64,000 bases of DNA. It comes from an uncultured Rhodospirillales bacterium (GTDB lineage Bacteria; Pseudomonadota; Alphaproteobacteria; ATCC43930; CGMCC-115725). How positions within the stretch are numbered: position 1 is the first letter of the stretch; each line of letters starts with the position of its first letter. This document shows positions 53,504 through 61,855 of this stretch, one piece after another. The stretch spans positions 744,001-808,000 of the forward strand of contig CAIKMD010000006.1 of the NCBI GenBank assembly GCA_903828515.1. The letters run 5' to 3'. The notes under the pieces were generated by a model. The model was not told the origin of the DNA. It saw nothing but the letters and a program-made list of their open reading frames with translations, and made no database searches. The translations under genes were made by a program, and so were the position numbers.

Positions 53504-53608
53504 AACCGCATCCTCCAGTGAGCAATGGGTGACAAGACACGCCCGCCCGTGGGCCGGGACGCGTCGACAATGCGTTCAAGGACCCGCGGCTGCGGCGTCC
53601 TTCAACGC
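53504..53608 (-). promoter_or_regulatory. ROSE-type RNA thermometer in the hsp20 leader
   Basis: The roughly 105-base leader ends with TTGCT (53525-53521), four bases, then GGAGGA (53516-53511). In ROSE elements a U(U/C)GCU motif pairs imperfectly with the ribosome-binding site in the last hairpin and melts on heating. The position, spacing and downstream hsp20 gene all match. The leader also contains GC-rich self-complementary stretches such as GGCCCACGGGC that could form the upstream hairpins. Confidence 0.75.
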
Positions 53609-53615
53609 AATGAAA

Positions 53616-53643
53616 AGATGGTTTCGCGAAGTCTGGTTTCAAG
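53616..53643 (-). promoter_or_regulatory. Putative RpoH (sigma-32) promoter of hsp20
   Basis: On the minus strand CTTGAAA (53643-53637) and AACCATCT (53623-53616) are 13 bases apart, close to the CTTGAAA / CCCCATNT consensus of sigma-32. It predicts a start near 53608, leaving the thermometer leader. Confidence 0.65.
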
Positions 53644-53660
53644 GGCCTTTTTGAAGGCCC
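53643..53660 (-). terminator. Short hairpin after rpmE
   Basis: GGGCCTT (53643-53649) and AAGGCCC (53654-53660) form a perfect seven-base stem 18 bases after the rpmE stop. It overlaps the edge of the predicted hsp20 promoter. Lack of a T-run makes it a modest terminator. Confidence 0.5.
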
Positions 53661-53678
53661 CGAGTCGCCGGGAAATGG

Positions 53679-53903
53679 CTATTTCTTGAGGCCGATGCCC
53701 TGGAAACGCTTGTTGAAGCGGGCAAGCTGACCGCCATCGACGAGGCGCTGCTGGCCGCCGGTCCAGGCCGGGTGGGATTTGGAATCGACTTCCAAATGCA
53801 GGACTTCGCCGGGCTTCCCATAGGTGGAGCGCGTCTTGTAGCTGGTACCATCGGTCATCATGACCGTGATCTCATGGTAGTCAGGATGGATGCCGTCTTT
53901 CAT
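53679..53903 (-). CDS. rpmE: 50S ribosomal protein L31, zinc-free type
   Basis: The 74-residue protein, [19 protein letters not shown], then [25 protein letters not shown] and RFNKRFQG, is L31. The CxxC zinc motif of the other L31 class is absent, as is usual in alphaproteobacteria. ATG 53903 follows GGAGA by five bases. An upstream frame extension is not used. Confidence 0.95.
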   Translation of the reverse strand: MKDGIHPDYHEITVMMTDGTSYKTRSTYGKPGEVLHLEVDSKSHPAWTGGQQRLVDGGQLARFNKRFQGIGLKK

Positions 53904-53982
53904 CGCGCTCTCCGCCAAAGAGGCCGTTTTATACAAGGATGCCCAAGGGGGCGCAACTCCGGGCGGAGTCGACGGAATTTGG

Positions 53983-53996
53983 TGCGTTGCAACGCA
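53983..53996. promoter_or_regulatory. Perfect 14-base palindrome, possible operator
   Basis: TGCGTTGCAACGCA is a perfect palindrome in the 165-base region between the divergent rpmE and lysine-rich protein genes. Its position upstream of both starts makes it a candidate regulator site. No specific regulator is recognised. Confidence 0.4.
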
Positions 53997-54068
53997 AATC
54001 CCTTCGACAATTTTGCCCACCTCTCATAAAGTTTTTTTGGTTACTCCGCTTCACCGAAGGGGTGAGAC

Positions 54069-54335
54069 ATGATCGACGGCTCCGACGACAGTAATTCGAG
54101 CTACCCGCCCATTCCGCCGATTCCACCGGCCCCGCCCGCACCGATGGCGGCCAGGCCGAAGAAAAAGGCGAAGAAGGCCAAAAAGGCAAAAGCAAAAGCG
54201 GCTGCGCCGAAGAAAAAAGCGGCCAAAAAATCCGCCAAGAAGGCACCGAAGAAGGCTGCCAAAAAAGCGAAGAAAGCCAAGACGGCTAAGAAGTCGCCGA
54301 AAAAGAAAGCGAAGAAGGCCAAGAAGAAGCGCTGA
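54069..54335 (+). CDS. Lysine/alanine-rich histone H1-like protein
   Basis: The 88-residue protein has a short acidic/serine start (MIDGSDDSNSS), a proline-rich linker (PPIPPIPPAPPAP) and then about 60 residues made almost only of Lys, Ala and Pro in KKAKK and PKKKAAKK units. The tail resembles the C-terminal domain of histone H1 and of bacterial Hc1-like proteins. It should bind DNA or RNA electrostatically. A GAAGGGGTGAG site precedes the ATG. It converges with the motor operon. Confidence 0.75.
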   Translation: MIDGSDDSNSSYPPIPPIPPAPPAPMAARPKKKAKKAKKAKAKAAAPKKKAAKKSAKKAPKKAAKKAKKAKTAKKSPKKKAKKAKKKR

Positions 54336-54363
54336 CGCCGCCGCCCCGAGGCGACTGGGCGCT

Positions 54364-55371
54364 TCAGCGCTCGGTCAGCTTCAACTCGATGCGCCGGTTC
54401 CTGGCATAGGCGTCATCGCCGTCGCTTTTGTCCACGGGCTGGAACTCGCCGAAGCCGGCGGCCGACAGGTGATCGGCCGGGATGCCCTGCGCGATCATGA
54501 AATTTACCACCGAGATCGCGCGTGCTGCCGAAAGTTCCCAGTTCGAACTGAAGCCGGAGGTCTTGATCGGCCGCTTGTCGGTGTGGCCGTCGACCTGGAG
54601 CACCCATTGGATGTCGGGCGGGATTTTCGTCGCGATATCCTTCAGCGCGTTGGTCACCACCGTCAGGCGCTGCTTGGCCGCGTCACTGAGCGTGGCGTCG
54701 CCGGTGCCGAACAGGACTTCGGACTGAAACACGAACCGGTCGCCGACGATATGGATGTCCGAACGGTCGCCGAGGGCGGCGCGAATGCGGCCGAAGAATT
54801 CCGAGCGGAAACGCGCGAGCTCCTGCACTTTCGATAAAAGCGCGGTGTTGAGCTTTTGTCCCAGATCGGCGATCTGGGCTTCCTGGCTTTTGTTCTGGGT
54901 CTGGGCGAGATCGAGCGCCGCCGCGATCTGGGCGATCTGGGTCCGCAGCGCGGCGATCTGCTCGTTGAGCGTGTCGATCGTGCTCTGCGCCTCGTCGGCT
55001 TTGGCGTCGGAGGCTTTGAGCTGATCCGCGAGCGTGCTGCCTTGCTGGCGCGACGCGGCCAGATCTTGCGCGTTCCGATCGCGCGCCTGAGTCGCCATTT
55101 GCAATTCGAGCTGCAATTGCGCCAGCCGCGATTGCAGGTCGCCGTTGCTGGTGCGCTGCAGCGCCAGCATGTCGGCGAGCTGGCTGAGTTGCTGCGTGAG
55201 CTGCTGGAGCGCCGCGTCGCGGCCCGACAAGGCGTCGGTGAGATAGAATTGCCCGGCCGTGAAGATCAACAGCACGAACACGATGACCATGACGAGCTGT
55301 GCCAGGGCATCGACGAAGCCCGGCCAGATATCGATGCCGGGGCGTCGCTGGCGGCGTGATGAAAGTGCCAC
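54364..55371 (-). CDS. MotB/ZorB-like peptidoglycan-binding protein (OmpA C-terminal domain)
   Basis: The 335-residue protein has a short basic N-terminus, an Asp21 just before one membrane helix (FVDALAQLVMVIVFVLLIF), a long coiled coil (about 50-180) and an OmpA-like domain with SEVLFGTGDATLSDAAKQRL, VLQVDGHTDKRP and SAAGFGEFQPV. Asp21 matches the proton-carrying aspartate of MotB/ExbD-type stators. The OmpA domain would anchor it to peptidoglycan. It starts 11 bases after the MotA-like gene stop, so the two form a stator pair. Confidence 0.85.
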   Translation of the reverse strand: MALSSRRQRRPGIDIWPGFVDALAQLVMVIVFVLLIFTAGQFYLTDALSGRDAALQQLTQQLSQLADMLALQRTSNGDLQSRLAQLQLELQMATQARDRNAQDLAASRQQGSTLADQLKASDAKADEAQSTIDTLNEQIAALRTQIAQIAAALDLAQTQNKSQEAQIADLGQKLNTALLSKVQELARFRSEFFGRIRAALGDRSDIHIVGDRFVFQSEVLFGTGDATLSDAAKQRLTVVTNALKDIATKIPPDIQWVLQVDGHTDKRPIKTSGFSSNWELSAARAISVVNFMIAQGIPADHLSAAGFGEFQPVDKSDGDDAYARNRRIELKLTER

Positions 55372-55382
55372 GATGGATCCGC

Positions 55383-56525
55383 CTAGCCGGGCGTCGCGTC
55401 TTTGGCGAGGACCGCGATGGTACGCGCCAGGAGACGAATCTCGCTGCGGATTTCCTGGATCGAATCGCCGCGTCCCTGAGTCAGTTCCTCACTCAAGCGG
55501 ACAAGATGGACCTCGATATTGCGCAGGTGCGACCGCGATTCTTCGTCGAACGGCTTGGCATTCGTTTGCTCGGCGAGACGCAGCAGGGCCGGTTTGATCT
55601 CGACCTGTTGTTCGGCGAGTTTGACGAGCAGCGTCTGCTCGGTGCGGATCTGATCGCTCAGTAATGCCAATCGCTCGGTCAAGGTGACCAGATTGTTGTT
55701 CGCGGCGATGCGTCCTTCCTCGCCGCGTCCCATCGTGCGTTGCAGCTTGTCGAGACTGTCGGCGGTCTGTTCCAGCAGGGCCTGGATGAAGGCCGGGACC
55801 GAACCGTCGCCGCCGTCGCCGGCAATGCCGCCCGACGACAGGCGGGTGAAGCCCGACAGCCATTCTTCGAGATCGTTGTAGAACCGGTTGAGCGCGAGCC
55901 CCGCCTGGAGATCGAGAAAGCCGATGATGAGCGAGCCGGCGAGGCCAAACAGCGATGCGCTGAACGCCGTGCTCATGCCACCGAGCGGCGCCTGCAGCCG
56001 TGCCTGAAGGTCGCCGAACGAGCGCGCCACGTCGCCGCTGACCGCCATGCCGCCGATCACGCTTTTGACCGACTGCACGGTTTCGAGCAGGCCGTAGAAC
56101 GTGCCGAGCAGACCGAGAAAAACCAGAAGGCCGATGAGATAGCGCGATGTTTCGCGGGTTTCATCGAGGCGCGCGGCGATACCGTCGAGCAGCGTGCGCA
56201 GCGCGGTCGCGCTGAGGCTCACCTTGCCGCCGCGGCGGTCGGCCAGCATCGTCGCCATCGGCGAGAGCAGGCGCGGTATCGGTCCGGGATCGATGGCGTT
56301 GGGACTTTTGCGGAATTTCTCGATCCAGGAAACTTCCGGATCGAGCAGCATGACCGAACGGAAGATGTAGATGATGCCGGCGAGCAGGATGCCGAGGATG
56401 ACGCCGTTCACGGCCGGGTTGCCGAGAAAATATTGTTGGAGGGCCGGCGCCAGGACAGCGGCGCCCGCGACCACGACAACCAAAAAGATCGCCATGCGGA
56501 TGAGGTAATTTCGCGGTCGGGTCAT
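55383..56525 (-). CDS. MotA/TolQ/ExbB-like channel protein
   Basis: The 380-residue protein has four membrane helices (about 11-30, 39-60, 129-150 and 184-206); the last two carry the family blocks FLGLLGTFYGLLETV and LGGMSTAFSASLFGLAGSLI. A C-terminal cytoplasmic region of about 170 residues is helical (ALLEQTADSLDKLQRTM, LVTLTERLALLSDQIRTEQTLLVKLAEQ). This resembles ZorA and ExbB/MotA, which form ion-driven rings with a MotB/ExbD-like partner. No flagellar or Zorya effector genes are adjacent. Confidence 0.85.
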   Translation of the reverse strand: MTRPRNYLIRMAIFLVVVVAGAAVLAPALQQYFLGNPAVNGVILGILLAGIIYIFRSVMLLDPEVSWIEKFRKSPNAIDPGPIPRLLSPMATMLADRRGGKVSLSATALRTLLDGIAARLDETRETSRYLIGLLVFLGLLGTFYGLLETVQSVKSVIGGMAVSGDVARSFGDLQARLQAPLGGMSTAFSASLFGLAGSLIIGFLDLQAGLALNRFYNDLEEWLSGFTRLSSGGIAGDGGDGSVPAFIQALLEQTADSLDKLQRTMGRGEEGRIAANNNLVTLTERLALLSDQIRTEQTLLVKLAEQQVEIKPALLRLAEQTNAKPFDEESRSHLRNIEVHLVRLSEELTQGRGDSIQEIRSEIRLLARTIAVLAKDATPG

Positions 56526-56572
56526 GATCGATCCTTTCCCCGAGGGTGAAAAGAAAGGCGCTGCGGCAGCGC

Positions 56573-57691
56573 TTATTGGCTGACGACCACCAGATCGACC
56601 TGGTCGCCGGCCACGCCGTCGTCGGCGCGATTGCCGAGCGCCCGCACGTCCACCCGCAAGCTGCGAATGCCTTTGTCGATCAGATAGGCGCGAACCGCGA
56701 CCGCCCGTGCCAGCGAGATGCGGCGGGCTTCGATCGCCTGATCGGTCGTCCCGCTCGCATGCGCGATGAGCTGGATACGAAGCCCATCATTGGCGACCAG
56801 TTTCGCGACGAGGCCATCGAGGATCGGCTGGGCGCTGGACGGAAGCTCGGTGGCGCCGGCGGCGAATTTGACCGAAGCGGGGGCGATTCCGGCCGACCCG
56901 GCCGATGCCATCTGCAGCGGCGGTGCAGCGGCCGCCGTCGGTGCGGCAGGCGGCGTTACGGCTGTCGGCGTACTCGTCGCGGTCGGTGCCGGGGGCGTCT
57001 GGCGGACGACGGATTGCGGGACGGCGGCCACGGGCGGCTGTACCGGCGCGGTGGGCGGTGCGTCATGCGGCGGCGCCTGGGTCAAGGCCGGCGGCGTGGG
57101 CACGTCCTGCGGCACGGGGGGCGTGGCGGCGGCCTTCGCGGGCGCTGCCGGCGCGGCGGCGGGCGGGGTCAATGCCGCGACCGACGGCCGGGTCGGTTGG
57201 GTCAGGGCGACCTGGTCGTGCGAGACCGGATTTTGGGTCACGGAAGCCGGCGTGGCGGCCGGGGTGGCTGCCGCGACCCGGCTGGTGGGCGGGGTCAAAT
57301 GGATGACTCCCGGCTTGGTCAGTGCGACGCGCCGGTTCGAGTCGGACAGATCGGCGCTGGCGAGGCTCAGGTTCGGATTGCGAAGCACGGGACGGCGCGT
57401 GGCGACGCGCGTCGGTTGGTGGACTGTCGCGGTGCGCGTCTCACGCGTGGCGACACGCGCGGGCGCTCCGAATTGACTGAGGAAAAGCTGCGGCAGGGTC
57501 GGCGCGGGGCCGAGCTGGTCGAGCACGCTCAGATCGACGCTGATCCTCGGCCGGTTCTGGCCGCCGATCACGACCTGTGCCTGTGCGGCGGAGGCGGCCC
57601 CCAGCAGGAGCGCCGCGAGCGACATCACCCGCCAGCAACCCGTGCGCCGGGTACGGTCAAGGTGCGGGGGCCGGGGAGCGGATAGAGCCAT
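56573..57691 (-). CDS. Periplasmic OmpA-domain protein with Pro/Ala/Thr-rich linker
   Basis: The product of about 372 residues has an N-terminal signal-like segment (CWRVMSLAALLLGAASAAQA), a long low-complexity linker rich in Pro, Ala, Thr and Val, and a C-terminal OmpA-like domain: VKFAAGATELPSSAQPILDG, IQLIAHASG, ARRISLARAVAVRAYLID, RVDVRALGN. The start is uncertain: GTG 57706, ATG 57691 and ATG 57625 are all possible; the last gives a very short signal peptide. It is first in the operon with the MotA- and MotB-like genes, 47 bases away. Confidence 0.75.
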   Translation of the reverse strand: MALSAPRPPHLDRTRRTGCWRVMSLAALLLGAASAAQAQVVIGGQNRPRISVDLSVLDQLGPAPTLPQLFLSQFGAPARVATRETRTATVHQPTRVATRRPVLRNPNLSLASADLSDSNRRVALTKPGVIHLTPPTSRVAAATPAATPASVTQNPVSHDQVALTQPTRPSVAALTPPAAAPAAPAKAAATPPVPQDVPTPPALTQAPPHDAPPTAPVQPPVAAVPQSVVRQTPPAPTATSTPTAVTPPAAPTAAAAPPLQMASAGSAGIAPASVKFAAGATELPSSAQPILDGLVAKLVANDGLRIQLIAHASGTTDQAIEARRISLARAVAVRAYLIDKGIRSLRVDVRALGNRADDGVAGDQVDLVVVSQ

Positions 57692-57762
57692 GCGCTCGAA
57701 CACCATTGAATGCAGACAGGGAAGCCTAACCCAAGCGGGGGTCTGCCGCCAGTATCAGCGTG

Positions 57763-58575
57763 TTAGCGTGTTATGGCGGGCGCCATCGCCTGTTTCAACA
57801 AGCGCGCGAGCGGCATGTAAAGATGGTCATTCGCCGCGATGACGTCGCCGGTCGTCAGCATGGCGGAACCGCCGCTCATGTCGCTGATATAGCCGCCCGC
57901 TTCCTTGGCGATCAGGATGCCGGCGGCGATGTCCCAGGGTTGCAGACCGAATTCCCAGAACCCGTCGAGCCGCCCCGCCGCGACATAGGCGAGGTCGAGC
58001 GCGGCCGAACCCATGCGGCGCACGCCGCTGGTCGCCGGCATGATCGCACCCAGCGTGCGCAGATAGGTGGGCGGATCGCCGCGGTCGCGGAACGGCATGC
58101 CGGTGCCGATCACGGCGTCGCCAAGGTTGCGGCGCGCCGAGACGCGCAGGCGCCGGTCGTTGACGAAAGCGCCTTGGCCTTTTTCGGCCCAGAACATCTC
58201 GTCGCGCAACGGCTCGTAGATCAGGCCCGCGACGATCTCGTTGTCGCGCTCGAGCCCGATCGAGATCGCCCAATGCGGAATGCCGTGGAGAAAATTGGTG
58301 GTGCCGTCGAGCGGATCGACGATCCAGCGATGCTGCTTGTCGGTGCCGGCCTCGGCGCCGGCCTCTTCAAGAAGGAATCCATATCCGGGCCGGGCCTTGC
58401 CGAGCTCGGTCCGCAGAATTTTTTCTGCTTTGAGATCGGCGGAACTGACGAATTCGCCGGGGCCCTTGATCGAAACCTGGAGCTGCTCGACCTCGCCGAA
58501 ATCGCGGATCAGGCCTTTGGCCGCCTTGATGGCGGACCCGGCCATGACGTTGATGAGTGCCGAGCGAACCGCCAT
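57763..58575 (-). CDS. suhB: Inositol monophosphatase family protein
   Basis: The 270-residue phosphatase has the Li+-sensitive motifs: EEAG (metal ligand), WIVDPLDGTTNFLHGIPHWAISI and WDIAAGILIAKEAGG. ATG 58575 gives the usual MAVRSALINVM start. Members act on inositol phosphates or, as SuhB, also in ribosome biogenesis. It starts ten bases after the efp stop and is likely co-transcribed with it. Confidence 0.92.
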   Translation of the reverse strand: MAVRSALINVMAGSAIKAAKGLIRDFGEVEQLQVSIKGPGEFVSSADLKAEKILRTELGKARPGYGFLLEEAGAEAGTDKQHRWIVDPLDGTTNFLHGIPHWAISIGLERDNEIVAGLIYEPLRDEMFWAEKGQGAFVNDRRLRVSARRNLGDAVIGTGMPFRDRGDPPTYLRTLGAIMPATSGVRRMGSAALDLAYVAAGRLDGFWEFGLQPWDIAAGILIAKEAGGYISDMSGGSAMLTTGDVIAANDHLYMPLARLLKQAMAPAITR

Positions 58576-58585
58576 TGCGCTGGAT

Positions 58586-59152
58586 TTAGTCCTTCGCGCG
58601 TTCGATGTAAGTCCCATCGGCGGTGTTGACGACGATGCGGGTGCCGGCGCCGATATGCGGCGGGATCATGACGCGCAGCCCGTTTTCGAGTTTGCCGGGC
58701 TTATAGGACGACGACGCGGTCTGACCCTTCACCACCGGATCGGCCTCGACCACTTCCATGATCACCGATTGCGGCAGCGTCACGCTCAGCGGCATGCCTT
58801 CGTGGGTTTGGATCGTGCAGACCATGCCTTCCTGGAGGAACGCGCCGGGCTCGCCGATCGTATCCTGATTGACCATGACCTGCTCGTAGGTTTCGTTGTC
58901 CATGAACGTGGCCTGACCGTCGGCCATGAACAGGAACTGCATCTCTTTTTCCTCGAGCTGCGCGCGCTCGACGGCTTCCTGCGTGCGATAGCGCCCTTGG
59001 GACTTGGTTCCGGTCTTGAGGTCGCGCATTTCGATCTGGGTGAAGGCGCCGCCTTTGCCCGGCTGGACGATTTCGCGCTTCAGGACGACCCAAAGCTTGC
59101 CTTCCACTTCCAGCACATTCCCCGGTCGAACGTCGATGGCATTAATTTTCAT
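58586..59152 (-). CDS. efp: Translation elongation factor P
   Basis: The 188-residue protein, MKINAIDVRPGNVLEVEGKL, has the loop IVQPGKGGAFTQ with Lys33 as the site for beta-lysylation, and the OB domains with VNQDTIGEPGAF and a C-terminal ending GTYIERAKD. It relieves stalling at polyproline sequences. The modifying ligase gene epmA is divergent, 87 bases away, consistent with a lysine-modified factor. Confidence 0.96.
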   Translation of the reverse strand: MKINAIDVRPGNVLEVEGKLWVVLKREIVQPGKGGAFTQIEMRDLKTGTKSQGRYRTQEAVERAQLEEKEMQFLFMADGQATFMDNETYEQVMVNQDTIGEPGAFLQEGMVCTIQTHEGMPLSVTLPQSVIMEVVEADPVVKGQTASSSYKPGKLENGLRVMIPPHIGAGTRIVVNTADGTYIERAKD

Positions 59153-59239
59153 GGGCGCTTCCTCGGCGCAGCAGTTGCAGCAGGTATGGGATTTAGCGCA
59201 GGTTCCTAGCAGTTTGGACGCATCAAAGAAAGGGGTTCC

Positions 59240-60250
59240 ATGGCAGAAGCGCCGTGGTGGTTGCCGGAAAATCTCGCCCGTCACCGCTCCCATCTGACCG
59301 TCCGCAGCCATGTGCTGACGGAAATGCGGCGCGTTTTCGCGGCGCGGGGTTTTATCGAGGTCGATACGCCCGCCTTGCAGCGCAGTCCGGGCATCGAGCC
59401 TCATCTCAAGGCTTTCGCGACCGTGCTGGAGCGGCCGGGCGAGGGCATTGCGCCGATGTATCTCCACACCTCGCCCGAATTCGCGATGAAGAAACTGCTG
59501 GTCGCGGGGATGCCGCAGATTTTTCAGTTAACGCACTGCTTCCGCAACGCCGAGCGCGGTTCGACCCATTCGCCCGAATTCTCGATGATCGAATGGTATC
59601 GCGTCGGCGCCGACTATCTCGATCTGGTTGGCGACTGCGAGGCATTGCTGCGCGCGACGGGCGCGTCGCTTTTCACGTGGCAAGGCCGCATCTGCAATCC
59701 GCACGAGCCGTGGGAACGGCTAACCGTTGCCGAAGCCTTCAACCGGTTTTGCGGCATCGATGTGCTGGCGAGCGTCGAGGATCTCGACGGCCTTGCCGCG
59801 GCGGCGGAGCCGACGGGAATTGCACCCCATACGGGCGATACGTGGGAAGATCTGTTCTTCCGTATTTTCCTCGCCGAGATCGAACCGAAACTCGGCATCG
59901 GCGTACCGACCGTGCTCTACGACTATCCCGTCTCGATGGCGGCGCTGTCGCGCACCAAGGCAAGCGATCCGCGCGTCTGCGAACGGTTCGAGCTTTATTG
60001 CTGCGGCCTCGAACTCGCCAATGCCTTCGGCGAACTCACCGACGCCGCCGAGCAACGCCGACGTTTTGCCGCCGATCAGGAAAAGAAACGGATGATCTAC
60101 GGCGAAACCTATCCCGTCGATGAGGATTTCCTCGCCGCGCTGGATTACGGCTTGCCGGAAAGCGCCGGTATCGCGTTGGGCTTCGATCGCCTGGTGATGT
60201 TGGCGTCGGGTGCGACGCATATCGACGAGGTGCTGTGGGCGCCGGTCTGA
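59240..60250 (+). CDS. epmA: Elongation factor P lysine ligase EpmA (GenX/PoxA)
   Basis: The 336-residue protein is a truncated lysyl-tRNA synthetase-like enzyme without an anticodon domain: EVDTPALQRSPGIEPHL, TSPEFAMKKLLVAGMPQIFQ, CFRNAERGSTHSPEFSMIEWY and GIALGFDRLVML. It attaches (R)-beta-lysine to Lys33 of EF-P. The partner epmB (lysine 2,3-aminomutase) is not in the window. Its stop codon is directly followed by that of thiE on the opposite strand. Confidence 0.94.
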   Translation: MAEAPWWLPENLARHRSHLTVRSHVLTEMRRVFAARGFIEVDTPALQRSPGIEPHLKAFATVLERPGEGIAPMYLHTSPEFAMKKLLVAGMPQIFQLTHCFRNAERGSTHSPEFSMIEWYRVGADYLDLVGDCEALLRATGASLFTWQGRICNPHEPWERLTVAEAFNRFCGIDVLASVEDLDGLAAAAEPTGIAPHTGDTWEDLFFRIFLAEIEPKLGIGVPTVLYDYPVSMAALSRTKASDPRVCERFELYCCGLELANAFGELTDAAEQRRRFAADQEKKRMIYGETYPVDEDFLAALDYGLPESAGIALGFDRLVMLASGATHIDEVLWAPV

Positions 60251-60886
60251 CTAAGCGGGCTTCGCTGCCGCGATTGCCTTGTTGAATTCCTTGACCGCCA
60301 CACCCGGTCCTTGCGGATGCGACCACACCGCGGCGATGACGGCGAGGAAGTCGGTGCCCATCGCGACGAGGGTCCCGCAATTCTCCGGCGTGATGCCGCC
60401 GATGGCGCAGGACGGCACCGTCATCGTCTCGCTCCACCATTTGAGGATGTCCGGATCGTTGCCGGCGATGCGGCGCGTGTCCTTGGTGGTCGAGCGGAAG
60501 AACCCGCCGAAGGCGACATAGTCCGCGCCGTTATCGGCGGCTTCGATCGCGTTGTGGCGGCTGTTGTAACAGGTGACGCCGACGATCCGTCCCGCGCCCA
60601 GAAGTTTGCGCGCTTCGAGATAGGACGCGTCTTCCTGGCCGACATGGACGCCGTCGCTGTCGGTCTGCAGCGCGAGATCGGGACGATCGTTCATGATGAA
60701 GGCGACGCCGCGCTCCTGCGCGATCGGCCGCAAGACATCGGCGGCGCGGCGGATCGTGTCATCGTCGACGTCCTTCAGGCGAAGCTGAAGACAAGCGACG
60801 TCGCCGGCATCGAGCGCCTCGGCGAGGAGCGGCGCGAAGGAGGCGGGCTCGAACGCCGGCGGCGTGATCAGATAGAGCCGGCTCAC
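60251..60886 (-). CDS. thiE: Thiamine-phosphate synthase
   Basis: The 211-residue TIM-barrel protein has [65 protein letters not shown] and AIGGI, the ThiE pattern. The GPVFPTxTK block appears as GGFFRSTTK, a mild variation. The start overlaps the aldolase stop (ATGA), so expression follows the glycolytic operon; no TPP riboswitch is present before it. Confidence 0.9.
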   Translation of the reverse strand: MSRLYLITPPAFEPASFAPLLAEALDAGDVACLQLRLKDVDDDTIRRAADVLRPIAQERGVAFIMNDRPDLALQTDSDGVHVGQEDASYLEARKLLGAGRIVGVTCYNSRHNAIEAADNGADYVAFGGFFRSTTKDTRRIAGNDPDILKWWSETMTVPSCAIGGITPENCGTLVAMGTDFLAVIAAVWSHPQGPGVAVKEFNKAIAAAKPA

Positions 60887-61812
60887 GCCTCGCCGCGATA
60901 AATCTTGATGATCTGGTCGAGCATCTTCAGCGCATCCTCGCGTTTGCGCTGGAAGGTGTTGCGTCCGATGATCGAGCCGTTGCCGCCGCCGTCGCGAATG
61001 GCACGCGCCTCGTTATAGACGCCTTCCAGATCCTTCGCCTCGCCGCCCGAGAAGACGACGATGCGCTTGCCGGCAAAGCAGGATTGAACGACATGCGCGA
61101 TGCGCTTCGACGCGGTCGAGATGTCGATCTTTTCCTTCTCGTAGACTTTCTTGGCCGCGTCGAGTTCGAGGAAGTCGGTCGGCGGCTTCACCTTGATGAT
61201 GTGGGCGCCGAGGAGCGCCGCCATGTGCGCCGCATAGGCGCAGATATCCATCGCGGTCTCGCCGTTCTTCGTGATCGTGCCGCCGCGCGGATAGGACCAG
61301 ACCACCACGGCGAGGCCGGAGGCCTTGGCCTCGCGCGCCATCTCGGCGATCTCCTCCATCATGTCGTAGGCGAGATCGGAGCCGGGATAGATCGTGAAGC
61401 CGATCGCCGAACAGCCCAGCCGCAACGCGTCCTTGACGCTCGCGGTCACGGCCTGGGTCGGGTTTTCCTTGGCGCGGGCGAGACTGTTGGCGGAATTGAC
61501 CTTGAGGATGGTCGGAATGGCGCCGGCAAAGGTCCCGGCCCCGCCCTCGATGAAACCGATCGGCGCGGCATAGGCCGAGAGCCCGGCGTCGAGCGCGAGC
61601 TGGAAGTGATAATGCGGATCATAGGCCGGCGGATTGGGCGCAAAGCTGCGCGCGGGCCCATGCTCGAAGCCCTGATCGACCGGCAGGATGAGCAGCTTGC
61701 CGGTGCCGCCCAGTTTCCCCTGCATCAGGATGCGGGCGAGATTTCCTTTGGTGCCCGGATTGTCGCTCTCGTAATGCGAGAGGATCTTTTTGACCGGTTC
61801 GGTGAGTTGCAT
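60883..61812 (-). CDS. fbaB: Class I fructose-bisphosphate aldolase (DhnA/FbaB type)
   Basis: The 309-residue protein has [61 protein letters not shown] and [12 protein letters not shown], with Schiff-base lysine candidates at 207/209, and the final VFSGGEAKD and [15 protein letters not shown] phosphate-binding loop. This is the archaeal/DhnA class I type. It is grouped with gap and tkt on the same strand. Confidence 0.92.
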   Translation of the reverse strand: MQLTEPVKKILSHYESDNPGTKGNLARILMQGKLGGTGKLLILPVDQGFEHGPARSFAPNPPAYDPHYHFQLALDAGLSAYAAPIGFIEGGAGTFAGAIPTILKVNSANSLARAKENPTQAVTASVKDALRLGCSAIGFTIYPGSDLAYDMMEEIAEMAREAKASGLAVVVWSYPRGGTITKNGETAMDICAYAAHMAALLGAHIIKVKPPTDFLELDAAKKVYEKEKIDISTASKRIAHVVQSCFAGKRIVVFSGGEAKDLEGVYNEARAIRDGGGNGSIIGRNTFQRKREDALKMLDQIIKIYRGEA

Positions 61813-61855
61813 GGCGTGTTTCCTCGAGGCTCAGAAGGCCGATATAGCAGAAGCC

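Noticed and set aside
54364-57691. A Zorya antiphage system
   Set aside because: Only ZorA/ZorB-like components are present. No ZorC, ZorD helicase or ZorE nuclease gene is near, so a defence role is not supported.
60887-61855. A TPP riboswitch controlling thiE
   Set aside because: thiE is directly coupled to the aldolase gene and the leader of that operon shows no thi-box-like CTGAGA or related core.
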